A stretch of DNA of 64,000 nt from a bacterium (GTDB taxonomy: Bacteria; JAJVIF01). This document shows positions 18,981 to 27,107 of the stretch, piece after piece. The stretch's first letter is position 1. The number at the start of each line of letters is the position of its first letter. The notes under the pieces were generated by a model. That model saw only the letters and a list, made by a program, of their open reading frames with translations, had not been told where the DNA came from and ran no database searches. The stretch spans positions 1,488,001-1,552,000 of the forward strand of contig JAJVIF010000001.1 in the NCBI GenBank assembly GCA_022072165.1, read 5' to 3'. A program made the position numbers and the translations under genes.

Positions 18981-21860
18981 ATGCGTCCCCTGCTCCCAGT
19001 CGCGCTCAGCCTGTCTCTGCTCTCACCCGGCCTGACCGCCGAACACCCGGCCTCGCTGCTCTGGTCGCAGCTGTCACTGAATGCTTGTCAGGTCGACACC
19101 TTTGCTCAGGCGCATCCGACCTGGGATGGTAGGGGGGTGGTCATCGCCGTGCTGGATACCGGGGTCGAAGTGGAAGCCCCCGGGCTGCAGCGACTCCCCG
19201 ATGGCTCCCGCAAAGTCCTCGATGTCCGGGATTTCACCGGCGATGGGGACCTCTACTACAGCCGGGTCGAGCCGGGGCCTGATGCGGGCACCGTGATTTT
19301 TCGCGACACGGAGCAGCGTCCTGTTGTCTGTCGACTGCCCAAGGATCGCCAGCCGGTGAACGGCGAGTGGTATGGCCTCTGGCTCGATGAATCCCATTTC
19401 AGGGAGATGGGGGTCGAGGATGTCAATGACAACGGTCGCACCGATGACCGGGTCCCGGTTTTGCTCGCCCCATTCCAGGAGCCCGGCAGTGGTGCGCCGG
19501 TCTGGCGGGTTGCGTTCGATCAGAACGACGACCGCGACTTTGGCAACGAGCGCTGGATGACTGATTTCTGGCGCGCTGGCGATCTTGTGCAACTGACACG
19601 GAAAGCGCCTGAAGCACAGCTCCCGATGCTCAGTCTGGCACTCAATGTCTATCCTGCGGAGCATCGGCTATCGCTGCACTATGACAACGGCGGTCACGGG
19701 ACCCATGTCGCCGGGATAGCCGCCGGTCACAAGCTGTTGGACCAACCGGACTTCGATGGGGTCGCGCCTGGGGCCTGGGTGATCAGCCTCAAGATTGGCA
19801 GCAACAGCAAAGCCGGGGGCTCCACGACGCCAGGGAGCAAAATCGAAGCGTTCCGGTATGCGGCGCGCTATGCCCGGGAGCATGGGGTCCCGGTGGTCTG
19901 CAATCTGAGCTACGGCATCAGCTCGCTGGTGTCGGGGCAGTCCGACATCGACCACGCGCTGCAGCAGGTGCTCGTCGAGAATCCGGACCTCATCGTGGTG
20001 AGCAGTGCGGGGAACTCCGGTCCGACCCTCAACACCGTCGGCACGCCCGCCGCTGCACCGGATGCCATCGCTGCCGCGGCGCTCCTGCCGGCGGAAACGG
20101 CGAGGGATACCCGGGGGATGCCGTTGCCGGGCCATGCGGTCGCGCTCTTCTCCAGCCGGGGTGCAGAATTGCTGAAGCCCGATGTCATTACTCCCGGCTA
20201 CGCCACCTCGTCGGTCACCCTCTTTAATCGTGGCGGCGATGTCTATCAGGGGACCAGCATGGCCAGTCCCTACGCCGCCGGACTCTGTGCACGCCTCCTC
20301 AGCGGAGCCGTCCAGCAGTTTCCCGGACGTCCGGTCTATCGGATGTCTTTGCGTCGCGCTCTGGCGGACAGCGGCGCTGCCGTACCCGGGACAACCGTCC
20401 TCGACATCGGCGCGGGACTGCCGCAACTCCCCCGCGCCTGGGAAGCGCTGACACAGGCGATCCCGCAGCAGCGTGCGGAAGACCCGGTGACGTTCAACAT
20501 CACGACCCCCTCGCCGATGGGTCGCGGCGCCATGCCCGTAGCGCTCTTCCGGGGGCTGGAAGTCCCCCGGGATCCGCAGGTCTGGACCGTACAGGCGGTC
20601 TTCCCGCCCCTGACCGACATGGCACTCATCGACCAGTTCCAGCAGCGTTTTGTTGTCAGCACCGATGTGCCCTGGCTCGACCCAGTGGAGGAGACGGTGT
20701 ATTTGCGCGGGACGCAATCAGCGCAGGTGACGGTCCGCTACGACGCCACCCAGCTGCGGTCCACAGGACTGCACATCGGCCATGTCCTGCTGAAGGCGGC
20801 AGATCGACCGGGGTCGGCGCTGCATCAACTGGAATTGCGCAGCGTCGTGATCGTGCCGGAGCGCTTCGATGCCAGCCGGGGGCAGACCTGGACCGCCGGC
20901 GGCACGACCCCACTCGCCTGGGGAATGGATCGTCGGTTTCTCTATGTGCCGCCTTACGCGAGCGCGGTCCGGTTCCGCCTGGAGCGGAATCCCGCACTCC
21001 GAAAGGGTGTCCGGGTCAGGGCGCTGGGGCCGGTGCTCGGCGATGGCCGGTGGACTGGGCTGGATCTGGCGAAGGACGACCCCCGGGATCGGGTGGAATG
21101 GACCTGGTCCGATGTCGTGGGTGGCGTGGTGGAAGTGCCGGTCTACTGCCCGGAGGGTGATGCCCAGGTCCCCTGGTCATTGCAGGCGGAGCTCATCGCT
21201 ATCGCGTCGGTTCCCGCCGAACTCTCGCGCAGTGGTGGTGACTCGCCCCGCCTGGAGTTTGCGCTGATCAATCAGCTGGAGCAGTCGCTGCAGGTGCAGG
21301 GGAGCGGCATCATCGATGCCTCCCGTACGACCACCCAAACGACGCTGGGGAAAGACCCACGCTCGCAGGGCTACACCCGACGCATCACCATTCCGGCAGG
21401 ATCGCCAGGGCTGCGAGTGGGGGTCACCATGCCGATCGATGGCTACCTGGCTTTCACCGACTTCGCCATCGGGCTGTACGACACCCGGGGCAAGGCGCTC
21501 TACAAAGGCGGCCTCGATGGGCCGACCAGCAGCTTCACCTGGACGCGCAGCAGCACCAGCAGTGAGCAGACCGTAGAGCTCCGCCTGGAGCCCGCCTTTA
21601 CGGAGTACTGGGTGCCCCGTGAAGTGCCGGTCTCCCTGGACTTCGACACGCTGCTCGCGGAGCCGGTCTCCGCCCGGGTAGAAGTGCGGGGGGATGGCCG
21701 GGGCACGATTCCCCTCCCCGCCGGTCTGCCGGTGGATGTGGTGGCATCGTTTGGCCGTCTTCCAGGAGGTAAGACCAGGTATGTGGGGCGGATTACGCTC
21801 ACGGATGCCCGTCGGAGTGATGTCCTGCGGACCATTCCGGTCACCATCGGCGGGGAGTAA
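18981..21860 (+). CDS. Secreted subtilase (S8), tripeptidyl-peptidase-II-like
   Basis: A 959-residue exported serine protease. A signal peptide (LLPVALSLSLLSPGLTA) precedes the catalytic domain. The triad is intact: Asp59 in VLDTGVE, His239 in HGTHVAGI, Ser426 in GTSMASPYAAG, and SSAGNSGPT supplies the oxyanion Asn. A long insertion separates Asp and His, as in tripeptidyl peptidase II, and the region after the triad (TDVPWLDPVEETVYLRG, then beta-rich domains to the end) also fits TPPII-like enzymes. It probably digests extracellular peptides. A GAGG ribosome site precedes the ATG. Confidence 0.88.
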   Translation: MRPLLPVALSLSLLSPGLTAEHPASLLWSQLSLNACQVDTFAQAHPTWDGRGVVIAVLDTGVEVEAPGLQRLPDGSRKVLDVRDFTGDGDLYYSRVEPGPDAGTVIFRDTEQRPVVCRLPKDRQPVNGEWYGLWLDESHFREMGVEDVNDNGRTDDRVPVLLAPFQEPGSGAPVWRVAFDQNDDRDFGNERWMTDFWRAGDLVQLTRKAPEAQLPMLSLALNVYPAEHRLSLHYDNGGHGTHVAGIAAGHKLLDQPDFDGVAPGAWVISLKIGSNSKAGGSTTPGSKIEAFRYAARYAREHGVPVVCNLSYGISSLVSGQSDIDHALQQVLVENPDLIVVSSAGNSGPTLNTVGTPAAAPDAIAAAALLPAETARDTRGMPLPGHAVALFSSRGAELLKPDVITPGYATSSVTLFNRGGDVYQGTSMASPYAAGLCARLLSGAVQQFPGRPVYRMSLRRALADSGAAVPGTTVLDIGAGLPQLPRAWEALTQAIPQQRAEDPVTFNITTPSPMGRGAMPVALFRGLEVPRDPQVWTVQAVFPPLTDMALIDQFQQRFVVSTDVPWLDPVEETVYLRGTQSAQVTVRYDATQLRSTGLHIGHVLLKAADRPGSALHQLELRSVVIVPERFDASRGQTWTAGGTTPLAWGMDRRFLYVPPYASAVRFRLERNPALRKGVRVRALGPVLGDGRWTGLDLAKDDPRDRVEWTWSDVVGGVVEVPVYCPEGDAQVPWSLQAELIAIASVPAELSRSGGDSPRLEFALINQLEQSLQVQGSGIIDASRTTTQTTLGKDPRSQGYTRRITIPAGSPGLRVGVTMPIDGYLAFTDFAIGLYDTRGKALYKGGLDGPTSSFTWTRSSTSSEQTVELRLEPAFTEYWVPREVPVSLDFDTLLAEPVSARVEVRGDGRGTIPLPAGLPVDVVASFGRLPGGKTRYVGRITLTDARRSDVLRTIPVTIGGE

Positions 21861-21893
21861 CCCGCATTAAGCAGTTGTGCCACAATCCCCGCC

Positions 21894-22970
21894 GTGGCCA
21901 ACCCCAGTAAGGCGATTGCGGCAAGCCTGCCGGTCCTCCTGCGCTGTCGGACAGGTCGGGAGCAGGCTGCAGTCAGCGCCTGGTCCCGGCTGCTCCTGGT
22001 CGGAGTGCTGCTCTTCACGACGACCTGTGTTGGGACGCTGGGCCATATGCTGCTGGGTGGTCACTCGGCCTTCGATTCGTTTTACTTCACGCTGATTACC
22101 CTCGCGGCAATCGGGTATGGCGAGCCGGAGAATGTCACCACCGCCGAGCGCATTTTCAACACGGGCCTCATCGTCGTGGGCATTAGCCTCGTGGCGATGG
22201 CGACCGCGACGATTGTCCAGCTGATGCTCGAACTGGACCTCGATCCCCGGAGGCGCACCATGGAACGTGCGATCGCTGCCCTGGATGGGCACTACATTGT
22301 TTGCGGTGCCGGGAGGGTCGGACGGCACATCGTGCACGCACTGCAGCAGCGGAACACCAGCTATGTCGTGGTCGAAGCGGATCCGGACCTGTATCAGCAA
22401 CTGCTCGAGCAGGAGGTGCTGGTGATTCGGGGGGATGCGACGCAGGACGCGGTCCTCATCCAGGCCGGGGTCTCCAAAGCCCGGGGACTGCTGGCGGCGG
22501 TCGGCGACCACGCCGTTAATGCGTTCATTGTCCTGACCGGCAAAGCGCTGAACCCGGGATTGCATATTGTGGCCCGTGCCGACGATGAGGGGGATGAGCT
22601 GAAGATGCGGAAGGTGGGCGCGGACAAGGTCATCTTCCCCACGCGACTCGGTTCCCTCGCGATGGCGAATGCCCTCACGCGACCGGCGGTCGCCAGCTAT
22701 CTGGAATGGGCCATTGCGCTGGATGGGGTCGACCTGGAAATGGACGAAATCACCATTGCCGGGGAAAGCCAGATGGTGGGGCAGACCCTGGCCGACGCGA
22801 ACCTGCGGGCCGCCTTCCAGGTGACCGTGATCGCGGTGCGACGGGCTGATGGCACGGTGGTCTACAACCCCGGCGCAGACACCCGTATTGCCGGCGATGA
22901 TGTCTGGATTGTGGTGGGGAAACCGCAAGAGCTGCTGCAGCTGCGGTCCCAGGCGGCGCTGGTCCGCTAG
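21894..22970 (+). CDS. Potassium channel with RCK (TrkA-N/TrkA-C) domains
   Basis: A 358-residue two-helix channel. TM1 (LLLVGVLLFTTTCVGTLGHML) and TM2 (IFNTGLIVVGISLVAMATATIV) flank a pore helix and the filter TLAAIGYGEP, close to the usual TTVGYGD. A cytoplasmic RCK domain begins at HYIVCGAGRVGRHIV (Rossmann nucleotide site), and a TrkA-C domain closes the protein. Such channels open on binding of nucleotides or Ca2+. The start is GTG, with CACAAT 7 bp upstream and no ribosome site, so the mRNA may be leaderless. Confidence 0.9.
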   Translation: MANPSKAIAASLPVLLRCRTGREQAAVSAWSRLLLVGVLLFTTTCVGTLGHMLLGGHSAFDSFYFTLITLAAIGYGEPENVTTAERIFNTGLIVVGISLVAMATATIVQLMLELDLDPRRRTMERAIAALDGHYIVCGAGRVGRHIVHALQQRNTSYVVVEADPDLYQQLLEQEVLVIRGDATQDAVLIQAGVSKARGLLAAVGDHAVNAFIVLTGKALNPGLHIVARADDEGDELKMRKVGADKVIFPTRLGSLAMANALTRPAVASYLEWAIALDGVDLEMDEITIAGESQMVGQTLADANLRAAFQVTVIAVRRADGTVVYNPGADTRIAGDDVWIVVGKPQELLQLRSQAALVR

Positions 22971-23002
22971 CACCTCCAGCTCACAAACCCAGTGCCAGGT
23001 GA

Positions 23003-23034
23003 CAACAAAAACTCCCGCCGGCGCCCGGCGGGAG
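23003..23034 (-). terminator. Terminator of the histone-like gene, possibly bidirectional
   Basis: Perfect 10-bp stem (CTCCCGCCGG / CCGGCGGGAG) with a 3-nt loop at 23012-23034. On the minus strand it runs into TTTTTGTTGTC. It also lies 40 bp after the K+ channel stop on the other strand. Confidence 0.8.
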
Positions 23035-23076
23035 TGGGGAGTGTGTCCTGCCCATCGGGCAGGGCAGCCTCCGTGA

Positions 23077-23559
23077 CTACTTCTTGGCCGCAGACTTCTT
23101 GGCGGCGGCGGGCTTGGCAGCCGGCTTCTTGGCGGCGGCGGGCTTCGCAGCGGTCGCCTTCTTGACGGCCGGCTTCGCAGCCGTGGTCTTCTTGGCGGCG
23201 GGCTTGGCAGCCGTGGTCTTCTTGGCGGCGGCGGGCTTCGCAGCAGTCGCCTTCTTGACGGCCGGCTTCGCAGCCGTGGTCTTCTTGGCGGCGGCGGGCT
23301 TCGCAGCGGTCGCCTTCTTGACGGCGGGCTTCGCAGCCGCAGCCTTCTTGGGGGCGGCCGGCTTGGCAGCCGTGGTCTTCTTGGCGGCGGCCGGCTTCGC
23401 AGCGGCAGCCTTCTTGGGAGCGGCCGGCTTTGCAGCGGTCGCCTTCTTGGCGGCGGCGGGCTTGGCGGCGGTCGCCTTCTTGGCGGCCGGCTTCGCAGCC
23501 GTCGTCTTCTTGGCAGCAGCCGCGGGCTTCTTGGCCGCAGCCGGCTTAGGAGTAGCCAT
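23077..23559 (-). CDS. Lys/Ala/Pro-rich histone-H1-like DNA-binding protein
   Basis: A 160-residue low-complexity protein made almost wholly of Ala, Lys, Pro and Thr in repeated KPA(A/V)KK and KKTTAAKPA units from residue 3 to the end. It is extremely basic and has no hydrophobic core. Such tails resemble eukaryotic histone H1 and bacterial H1-like proteins (Chlamydia HctA/B, Bordetella BpH1, AlgP), which compact DNA through lysine-rich arms. The ATG follows a strong ribosome site (GGAGGA). It is monocistronic with its own terminator. The repetitive coding sequence could vary in length by slippage or recombination. The strict lysine spacing also leaves an opposite-strand frame open, which is not a gene. 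Confidence 0.8.
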   Translation of the reverse strand: MATPKPAAAKKPAAAAKKTTAAKPAAKKATAAKPAAAKKATAAKPAAPKKAAAAKPAAAKKTTAAKPAAPKKAAAAKPAVKKATAAKPAAAKKTTAAKPAVKKATAAKPAAAKKTTAAKPAAKKTTAAKPAVKKATAAKPAAAKKPAAKPAAAKKSAAKK

Positions 23560-23910
23560 GATTGAGTCCTCCGTGGTGGTCCCGCCAGGGGATCACCGGG
23601 TGTCATAAAAGGTGCTCGAACTGGTCGTCCCTTATCAGGACTCCCGGGAGCAGGGATCTGGCCTGCTCCCGCGAACCCTGACTTTGTCCCCGCTGCGTTC
23701 CATAATCTCCGCGAGCCAATAGTTGTGGTGCGGAATTCTGTGCAGCTTTGGAGCGTCTGGTGATACACCGGTGGGGAGAACGGTGGATGGTTCTCCCCCG
23801 ATAGTCACCATAACGCGTAAATCTTACCGGCAGTTGATACACCACTGCAAGAATGGCGCACCAACTTTCTGGACATCCCCCCACCCCCGTACGACTCCGC
23901 TGAGCGGGGG
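23560..23910. other. Gene-free, structured intergenic region
   Basis: About 350 bp between smpB and the histone-like gene hold no credible gene. Two hairpins stand out: CGGGAGCAGG/CCTGCTCCCG (23645-23671) and GGGGAGAAC/GTTCTCCCC (23773-23798). The 9-mer TGATACACC occurs twice, at 23761 and 23835. The region should contain the minus-strand promoter of the histone-like gene, but I see no convincing -35/-10 pair. Confidence 0.5.
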
Positions 23911-24405
23911 TCAGTCCTCCTGGTGCTGACTCTTGCGGACCCGATCCATCTCGCGCGCGGCATCCCGGGAGGCGATGACATCGCGACGCTCATACTGCCG
24001 TCGCCCCTTGCAGAGACCGATCTCGAGCTTCACCCGCCCCTCCTTGAAGTACATCCGCAGCGGGATCAGGGTCAGGCCCTTCTCGAGGGTCTTCTGCCGG
24101 AGCTTCAGGATTTCCCGCTTATGGACCAGCAGCTTGCGCGGACGTCGGGGGGCTTCCGCTGCCCGATCCGTGTTGAAGGCGTAAGCCGAGATCTTCATCC
24201 CATGGACCCAGAGCTCGCCCCGCTCCACTTTGGCGTAGGCATCCTGCAGATCCCCGCCCCCGGACCGCAACGACTTCACTTCTGCACCGGTTAGGACGAT
24301 GCCCGCCTCCAGCGTTTCGAGGATGTCGAAGTTGTGGTACGCCTTTTTGTTCCGATAGTCCTGGGTCCCCTGGTCGCCGGGGCCTTTGCCTGCAGGTTTT
24401 GCCAT
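23911..24405 (-). CDS. smpB: SsrA-binding protein SmpB
   Basis: A 164-residue SmpB, which binds tmRNA and mimics the codon-anticodon arm to rescue stalled ribosomes. NKKAYHNFDILETLEAGIVLTGAEVKSLRSG, GELWVHGMKISAY, HKREILKL, LTLIPLRMYFKEGRVKLEIGLCKGRRQYERRD are the family's blocks, and the basic C-terminal tail is present. The length is normal. It follows a small membrane-protein gene by 18 bp and alr further upstream, and is likely the last gene of that transcript. Its RNA partner ssrA is at 10337-10701. Confidence 0.97.
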   Translation of the reverse strand: MAKPAGKGPGDQGTQDYRNKKAYHNFDILETLEAGIVLTGAEVKSLRSGGGDLQDAYAKVERGELWVHGMKISAYAFNTDRAAEAPRRPRKLLVHKREILKLRQKTLEKGLTLIPLRMYFKEGRVKLEIGLCKGRRQYERRDVIASRDAAREMDRVRKSQHQED

Positions 24406-24423
24406 CGCCGGTCACCGGAGGGG

Positions 24424-24789
24424 CTACCCCTCGCTCCCTCCACGGGACTGCCGGGGCGGGGCGGGGCAACAGAGCCAGACCACGCTGGCACAGACAATCC
24501 AGTAGATGGTCACCAGGAGCCAGTCGGTCTGTCCGGTGCTGCCATCGCGAAAGTCCCAGTACCCGTAGCCCGCCAGGTAGTACCCCACCGCCACCACGAG
24601 GGTCCAGAGGCCAAAGAGGGGCCAGGATTTCACCTCGCGATCCAGAGTCGTGAAGCGTCGCAGGACATCGAGCTGCCCGCTGCCCCGTGCGGTGTCATAG
24701 GCGGCCTGACGCTCCGCGGCCCATTGATCCGCGTGCGGAGTATCAGCATCCCGACGATCTGCGCTGATGGATGTGCCGGACTCGTGCAT
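24424..24789 (-). CDS. Small two-TM membrane protein
   Basis: A 121-residue protein of unknown family. The first 55 residues are hydrophilic and acidic, then come WPLFGLWTLVVAVGYYLAGYGYW and DWLLVTIYWIVCASVVWLCC, two membrane segments, with a short charged tail. A consensus -10 TATACT (24804-24799) ends 9 bp before the ATG and no ribosome site is visible, so this gene and smpB may be driven by an internal leaderless promoter. Confidence 0.65.
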   Translation of the reverse strand: MHESGTSISADRRDADTPHADQWAAERQAAYDTARGSGQLDVLRRFTTLDREVKSWPLFGLWTLVVAVGYYLAGYGYWDFRDGSTGQTDWLLVTIYWIVCASVVWLCCPAPPRQSRGGSEG

Positions 24790-24849
24790 ACCGACATTAG
24801 TATAGCCGGGTCACACTGCAATCGTGTGCCGCTCAGCCGTGTTCGTCAC

Positions 24850-26016
24850 TCACACGCTGGCCGATGATTCCGCATCGTGCAGATAGTGACGCGCGATGCG
24901 CGGACCGAGCAGACTCAGGGGCTCGTACGCCACCATGCCGGCCCAGTCCGCGAGTTCCTGCAGCTGAATCTGCTCCTGCCCCTGGGTCCCCAGCAGCACG
25001 ACTTCATCTCCCACACTCACCGGCACGCCGGGCGGCACCCGAATCGCCGTGAAGTCCATGCTGACCTGGCCGGTCACGCGCGCCCGATGTCCCCGCACCA
25101 CCACCCGGGCGCGATCCGAGAACGCGGTCACATAGCCATCGGCATACCCAATCGGCAGCAGCGCGATGGTCTCGGCTTCCGCCGCGACAAACCGATGTCC
25201 ATAGCCAACCCCGGTCCCGGCGGGGATCTGTTTCACATCCACGACCCGGGACTTCAGCGTCAGCACCGGTCGCAGGTCAAGCGTCCGGGGTACTGATGGC
25301 GCCGGGAGACCGCCATACAGCGCGATGCCGACCCGGACCATGTCAGCGTGTGTCTGCGGGTAGTTGATGACCGCCGCGGTGTTCGCCGCATGAAGGGTCA
25401 CCTGCGCCATGACCTTCCGCATCGGCTGCAGGAGTCGCTCGAACTCGTGCCATTGGGCGATGGTGGCGAGCTGCGCCGGCAGGTCGGCGGAATGGAAGTG
25501 GGTGTAGATCCCGCGACAGGTCACTTCCGGATGCGCCATCGCCTCGTAGAGGACTTCCTGGGCCGCGGTGAGGGGCGCCCCGAGCCGGGTCATTCCCGTG
25601 TCGACCTTCACGTGGACCCGGGCCGGGAGTCCGACCTGTCGCGCCGCTTCCCTGAGGGCACGAATCTGGTCTGTGCGTCCCACGGTCTGGAGGATGCCGT
25701 GGGCGATGAGGTCCGCGCTGACCGCCGGGTCGCTATACCCCAGGACCAGGATGTCGCCGGTGATGCCGGCGGCCCGGAGGCGGAGGGCTTCTTCCAGGCT
25801 CGCAACCCCGAAGCGGGTCACACCTTCCCGGAACAGGGCCCGGGCGATCTGCTCCATGCCATGCCCATAAGCGTTGGCTTTGACCACCGCCATCAGCGCG
25901 GTGCCGGGACGGAGGATCGACTGCACCTGCCCGGCGTTGTGACGCAGGGCGGCGAGGTCGATTTCCGCCCAGACCGGCCGGGCCGCATGTGCGGGGAGAG
26001 TCATGCCGGGACTCAT
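24850..26016 (-). CDS. alr: Alanine racemase
   Basis: A 388-residue PLP enzyme that makes D-alanine for peptidoglycan. The PLP lysine is K46 in VVKANAYGHG. KVDTGMTRLG, YTHFHSAD, VRVGIALYGG and LPIGYADGY (catalytic Tyr) are all present, so both halves of the active site are complete. The start is the ATG at 26016, chosen because GGGAGGG precedes it. Longer in-frame starts upstream add non-homologous sequence. It is followed after 60 bp by the small membrane gene and smpB on the same strand. Confidence 0.96.
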   Translation of the reverse strand: MSPGMTLPAHAARPVWAEIDLAALRHNAGQVQSILRPGTALMAVVKANAYGHGMEQIARALFREGVTRFGVASLEEALRLRAAGITGDILVLGYSDPAVSADLIAHGILQTVGRTDQIRALREAARQVGLPARVHVKVDTGMTRLGAPLTAAQEVLYEAMAHPEVTCRGIYTHFHSADLPAQLATIAQWHEFERLLQPMRKVMAQVTLHAANTAAVINYPQTHADMVRVGIALYGGLPAPSVPRTLDLRPVLTLKSRVVDVKQIPAGTGVGYGHRFVAAEAETIALLPIGYADGYVTAFSDRARVVVRGHRARVTGQVSMDFTAIRVPPGVPVSVGDEVVLLGTQGQEQIQLQELADWAGMVAYEPLSLLGPRIARHYLHDAESSASV

Positions 26017-26220
26017 CGTACCCTCCCCTATGCCAAACCGGCTCCGGGGCGATACCCGAAGCCGGTGAACCTGGGCCCAGTGACGAGCGCGTGGAGCGTA
26101 GCGGACCGGATGGGCCGTCTGCGCCTGCTTGCGGTGGCTGCACCCACCGGCAGTGTGTCTCTTTAGATGCCAGCCTCCGGCTTTTCGTACGGAATCGTGG
26201 CAGGTCCTGGAGATACAGGA

Positions 26221-26242
26221 CATCCCCCGTCGCCGGGGGATG
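26221..26242 (-). terminator. Candidate terminator after csrA
   Basis: Perfect 9-bp stem CATCCCCCG/CGGGGGATG with a 4-nt loop, 40 bp after csrA. It lacks a T-run, so it is only a weak factor-independent candidate. The remaining sequence to 26017 shows nothing else I can support except, presumably, the alr promoter. Confidence 0.4.
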
Positions 26243-26280
26243 CGCTCTCGCAATCGGGATAAAAGTCTGGCTGCGGGGAG

Positions 26281-26556
26281 TTATCCCAGTGTGCCATTTC
26301 GTGGCAGGGGATCATCCTCATCGCGGTCCTGCGCGGGGAGTCGACGCTCCAGAGCGCGGAGGGTGGCGACCGACGCCTGGGATGCATCCTGATTGGCACG
26401 CTGGACCTGTTCCAGCAACTCGTGCCGCAGGATGCTGACCTCGCGGGGCGCGTTGATGCCGACTTTGACGACATCCCCCCGGACATCGACGATGGTGATC
26501 TCGATATCCTTGCCGATGAGGATCTTTTCGTTGGTTTTGCGGGAGAGGACGAGCAT
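26281..26556 (-). CDS. csrA: Carbon storage/translational regulator CsrA
   Basis: A 91-residue Csr[48 protein letters not shown] (shortened) carries the RNA-binding strands beta-1 and beta-5 and the GxxxAP..(V/I).R.E motif. CsrA binds GGA in mRNA leaders and blocks flagellin translation; FliW, encoded 21 bp upstream, antagonises it. The C-terminal 35 residues extend past the usual 60-residue core. It closes the flgN-flgK-flgL-fliW-csrA transcript. Confidence 0.97.
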   Translation of the reverse strand: MLVLSRKTNEKILIGKDIEITIVDVRGDVVKVGINAPREVSILRHELLEQVQRANQDASQASVATLRALERRLPAQDRDEDDPLPRNGTLG

Positions 26557-26577
26557 GACGGGCCTTTCCTTAGGCGC

Positions 26578-27090
26578 TCACTGGTCGCTGGCTGCCGCAG
26601 CCCGCCAGGCCTCGAGGGCTGGCAGGAGGGGCACCGCAATCCGGTGGTCGCTCCGTTCACAGATGAGCTGCCACGCCTCTCTGGCAACGGGGTCCAGGAC
26701 GAGGGGGGCGAGCAGATTCACCGTGATGTGCTCTGGCTGCTGGGGGGGGACTGTCACTACACAGAGTGCGTGCAGTTCCGTGCGTCCCCCCAGCTGCAGC
26801 CGCAGCACATCCGACTCGTCCACTTCGATGCCAAAGTCCGGAAAAATCGTAGCCGGTTGCAGCAACGGAAAGGCAAGTTCCGGTTCCTGGGCGCTTTGCC
26901 ACCAGTAAAAGAGACTCCCCGGCTCCGGGGCGATCAGGACAAACCGCGCCAGATCCGGAAAGCCGTGCATCCCCTCGGGCATGGCGTAGATCTCCTCATG
27001 GGGGACCGTCAGCACCCCGAAGCGGGTGGTGGGAATGGTCGCCGCCGGGGGTGGGGTCACCACCGGAACGGTTACACGAACGACGGACAT
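26578..27090 (-). CDS. fliW: Flagellar assembly factor FliW
   Basis: A 170-residue FliW, which binds free flagellin and CsrA, so that CsrA is released to stop flagellin synthesis when flagellin accumulates. TTRFGVLTVPHEEIYAMPEGMHGFPDLARFVLI and VPPQQPEHITVNLLAPLVLD are diagnostic. The N-terminal 15 residues are an unusual extension. It lies between flgL and csrA as in Bacillus. Confidence 0.95.
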   Translation of the reverse strand: MSVVRVTVPVVTPPPAATIPTTRFGVLTVPHEEIYAMPEGMHGFPDLARFVLIAPEPGSLFYWWQSAQEPELAFPLLQPATIFPDFGIEVDESDVLRLQLGGRTELHALCVVTVPPQQPEHITVNLLAPLVLDPVAREAWQLICERSDHRIAVPLLPALEAWRAAAASDQ

Positions 27091-27107
27091 AGCGCCTCCC
27101 TGTGTCG

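Noticed and set aside
23084-23608. Plus-strand Ala/Phe/Val-rich frame opposite the histone-like gene.
   Set aside because: It mirrors the AAG/GCC codon repeats of the real gene, which alone has a good ribosome site and terminator.
21867-23768. 633-codon minus-strand frame including an Arg/Pro-rich repeat.
   Set aside because: It is antisense to the K+ channel and frame-shifted over the histone-like gene; its repeats are a by-product of the lysine-rich coding sequence.
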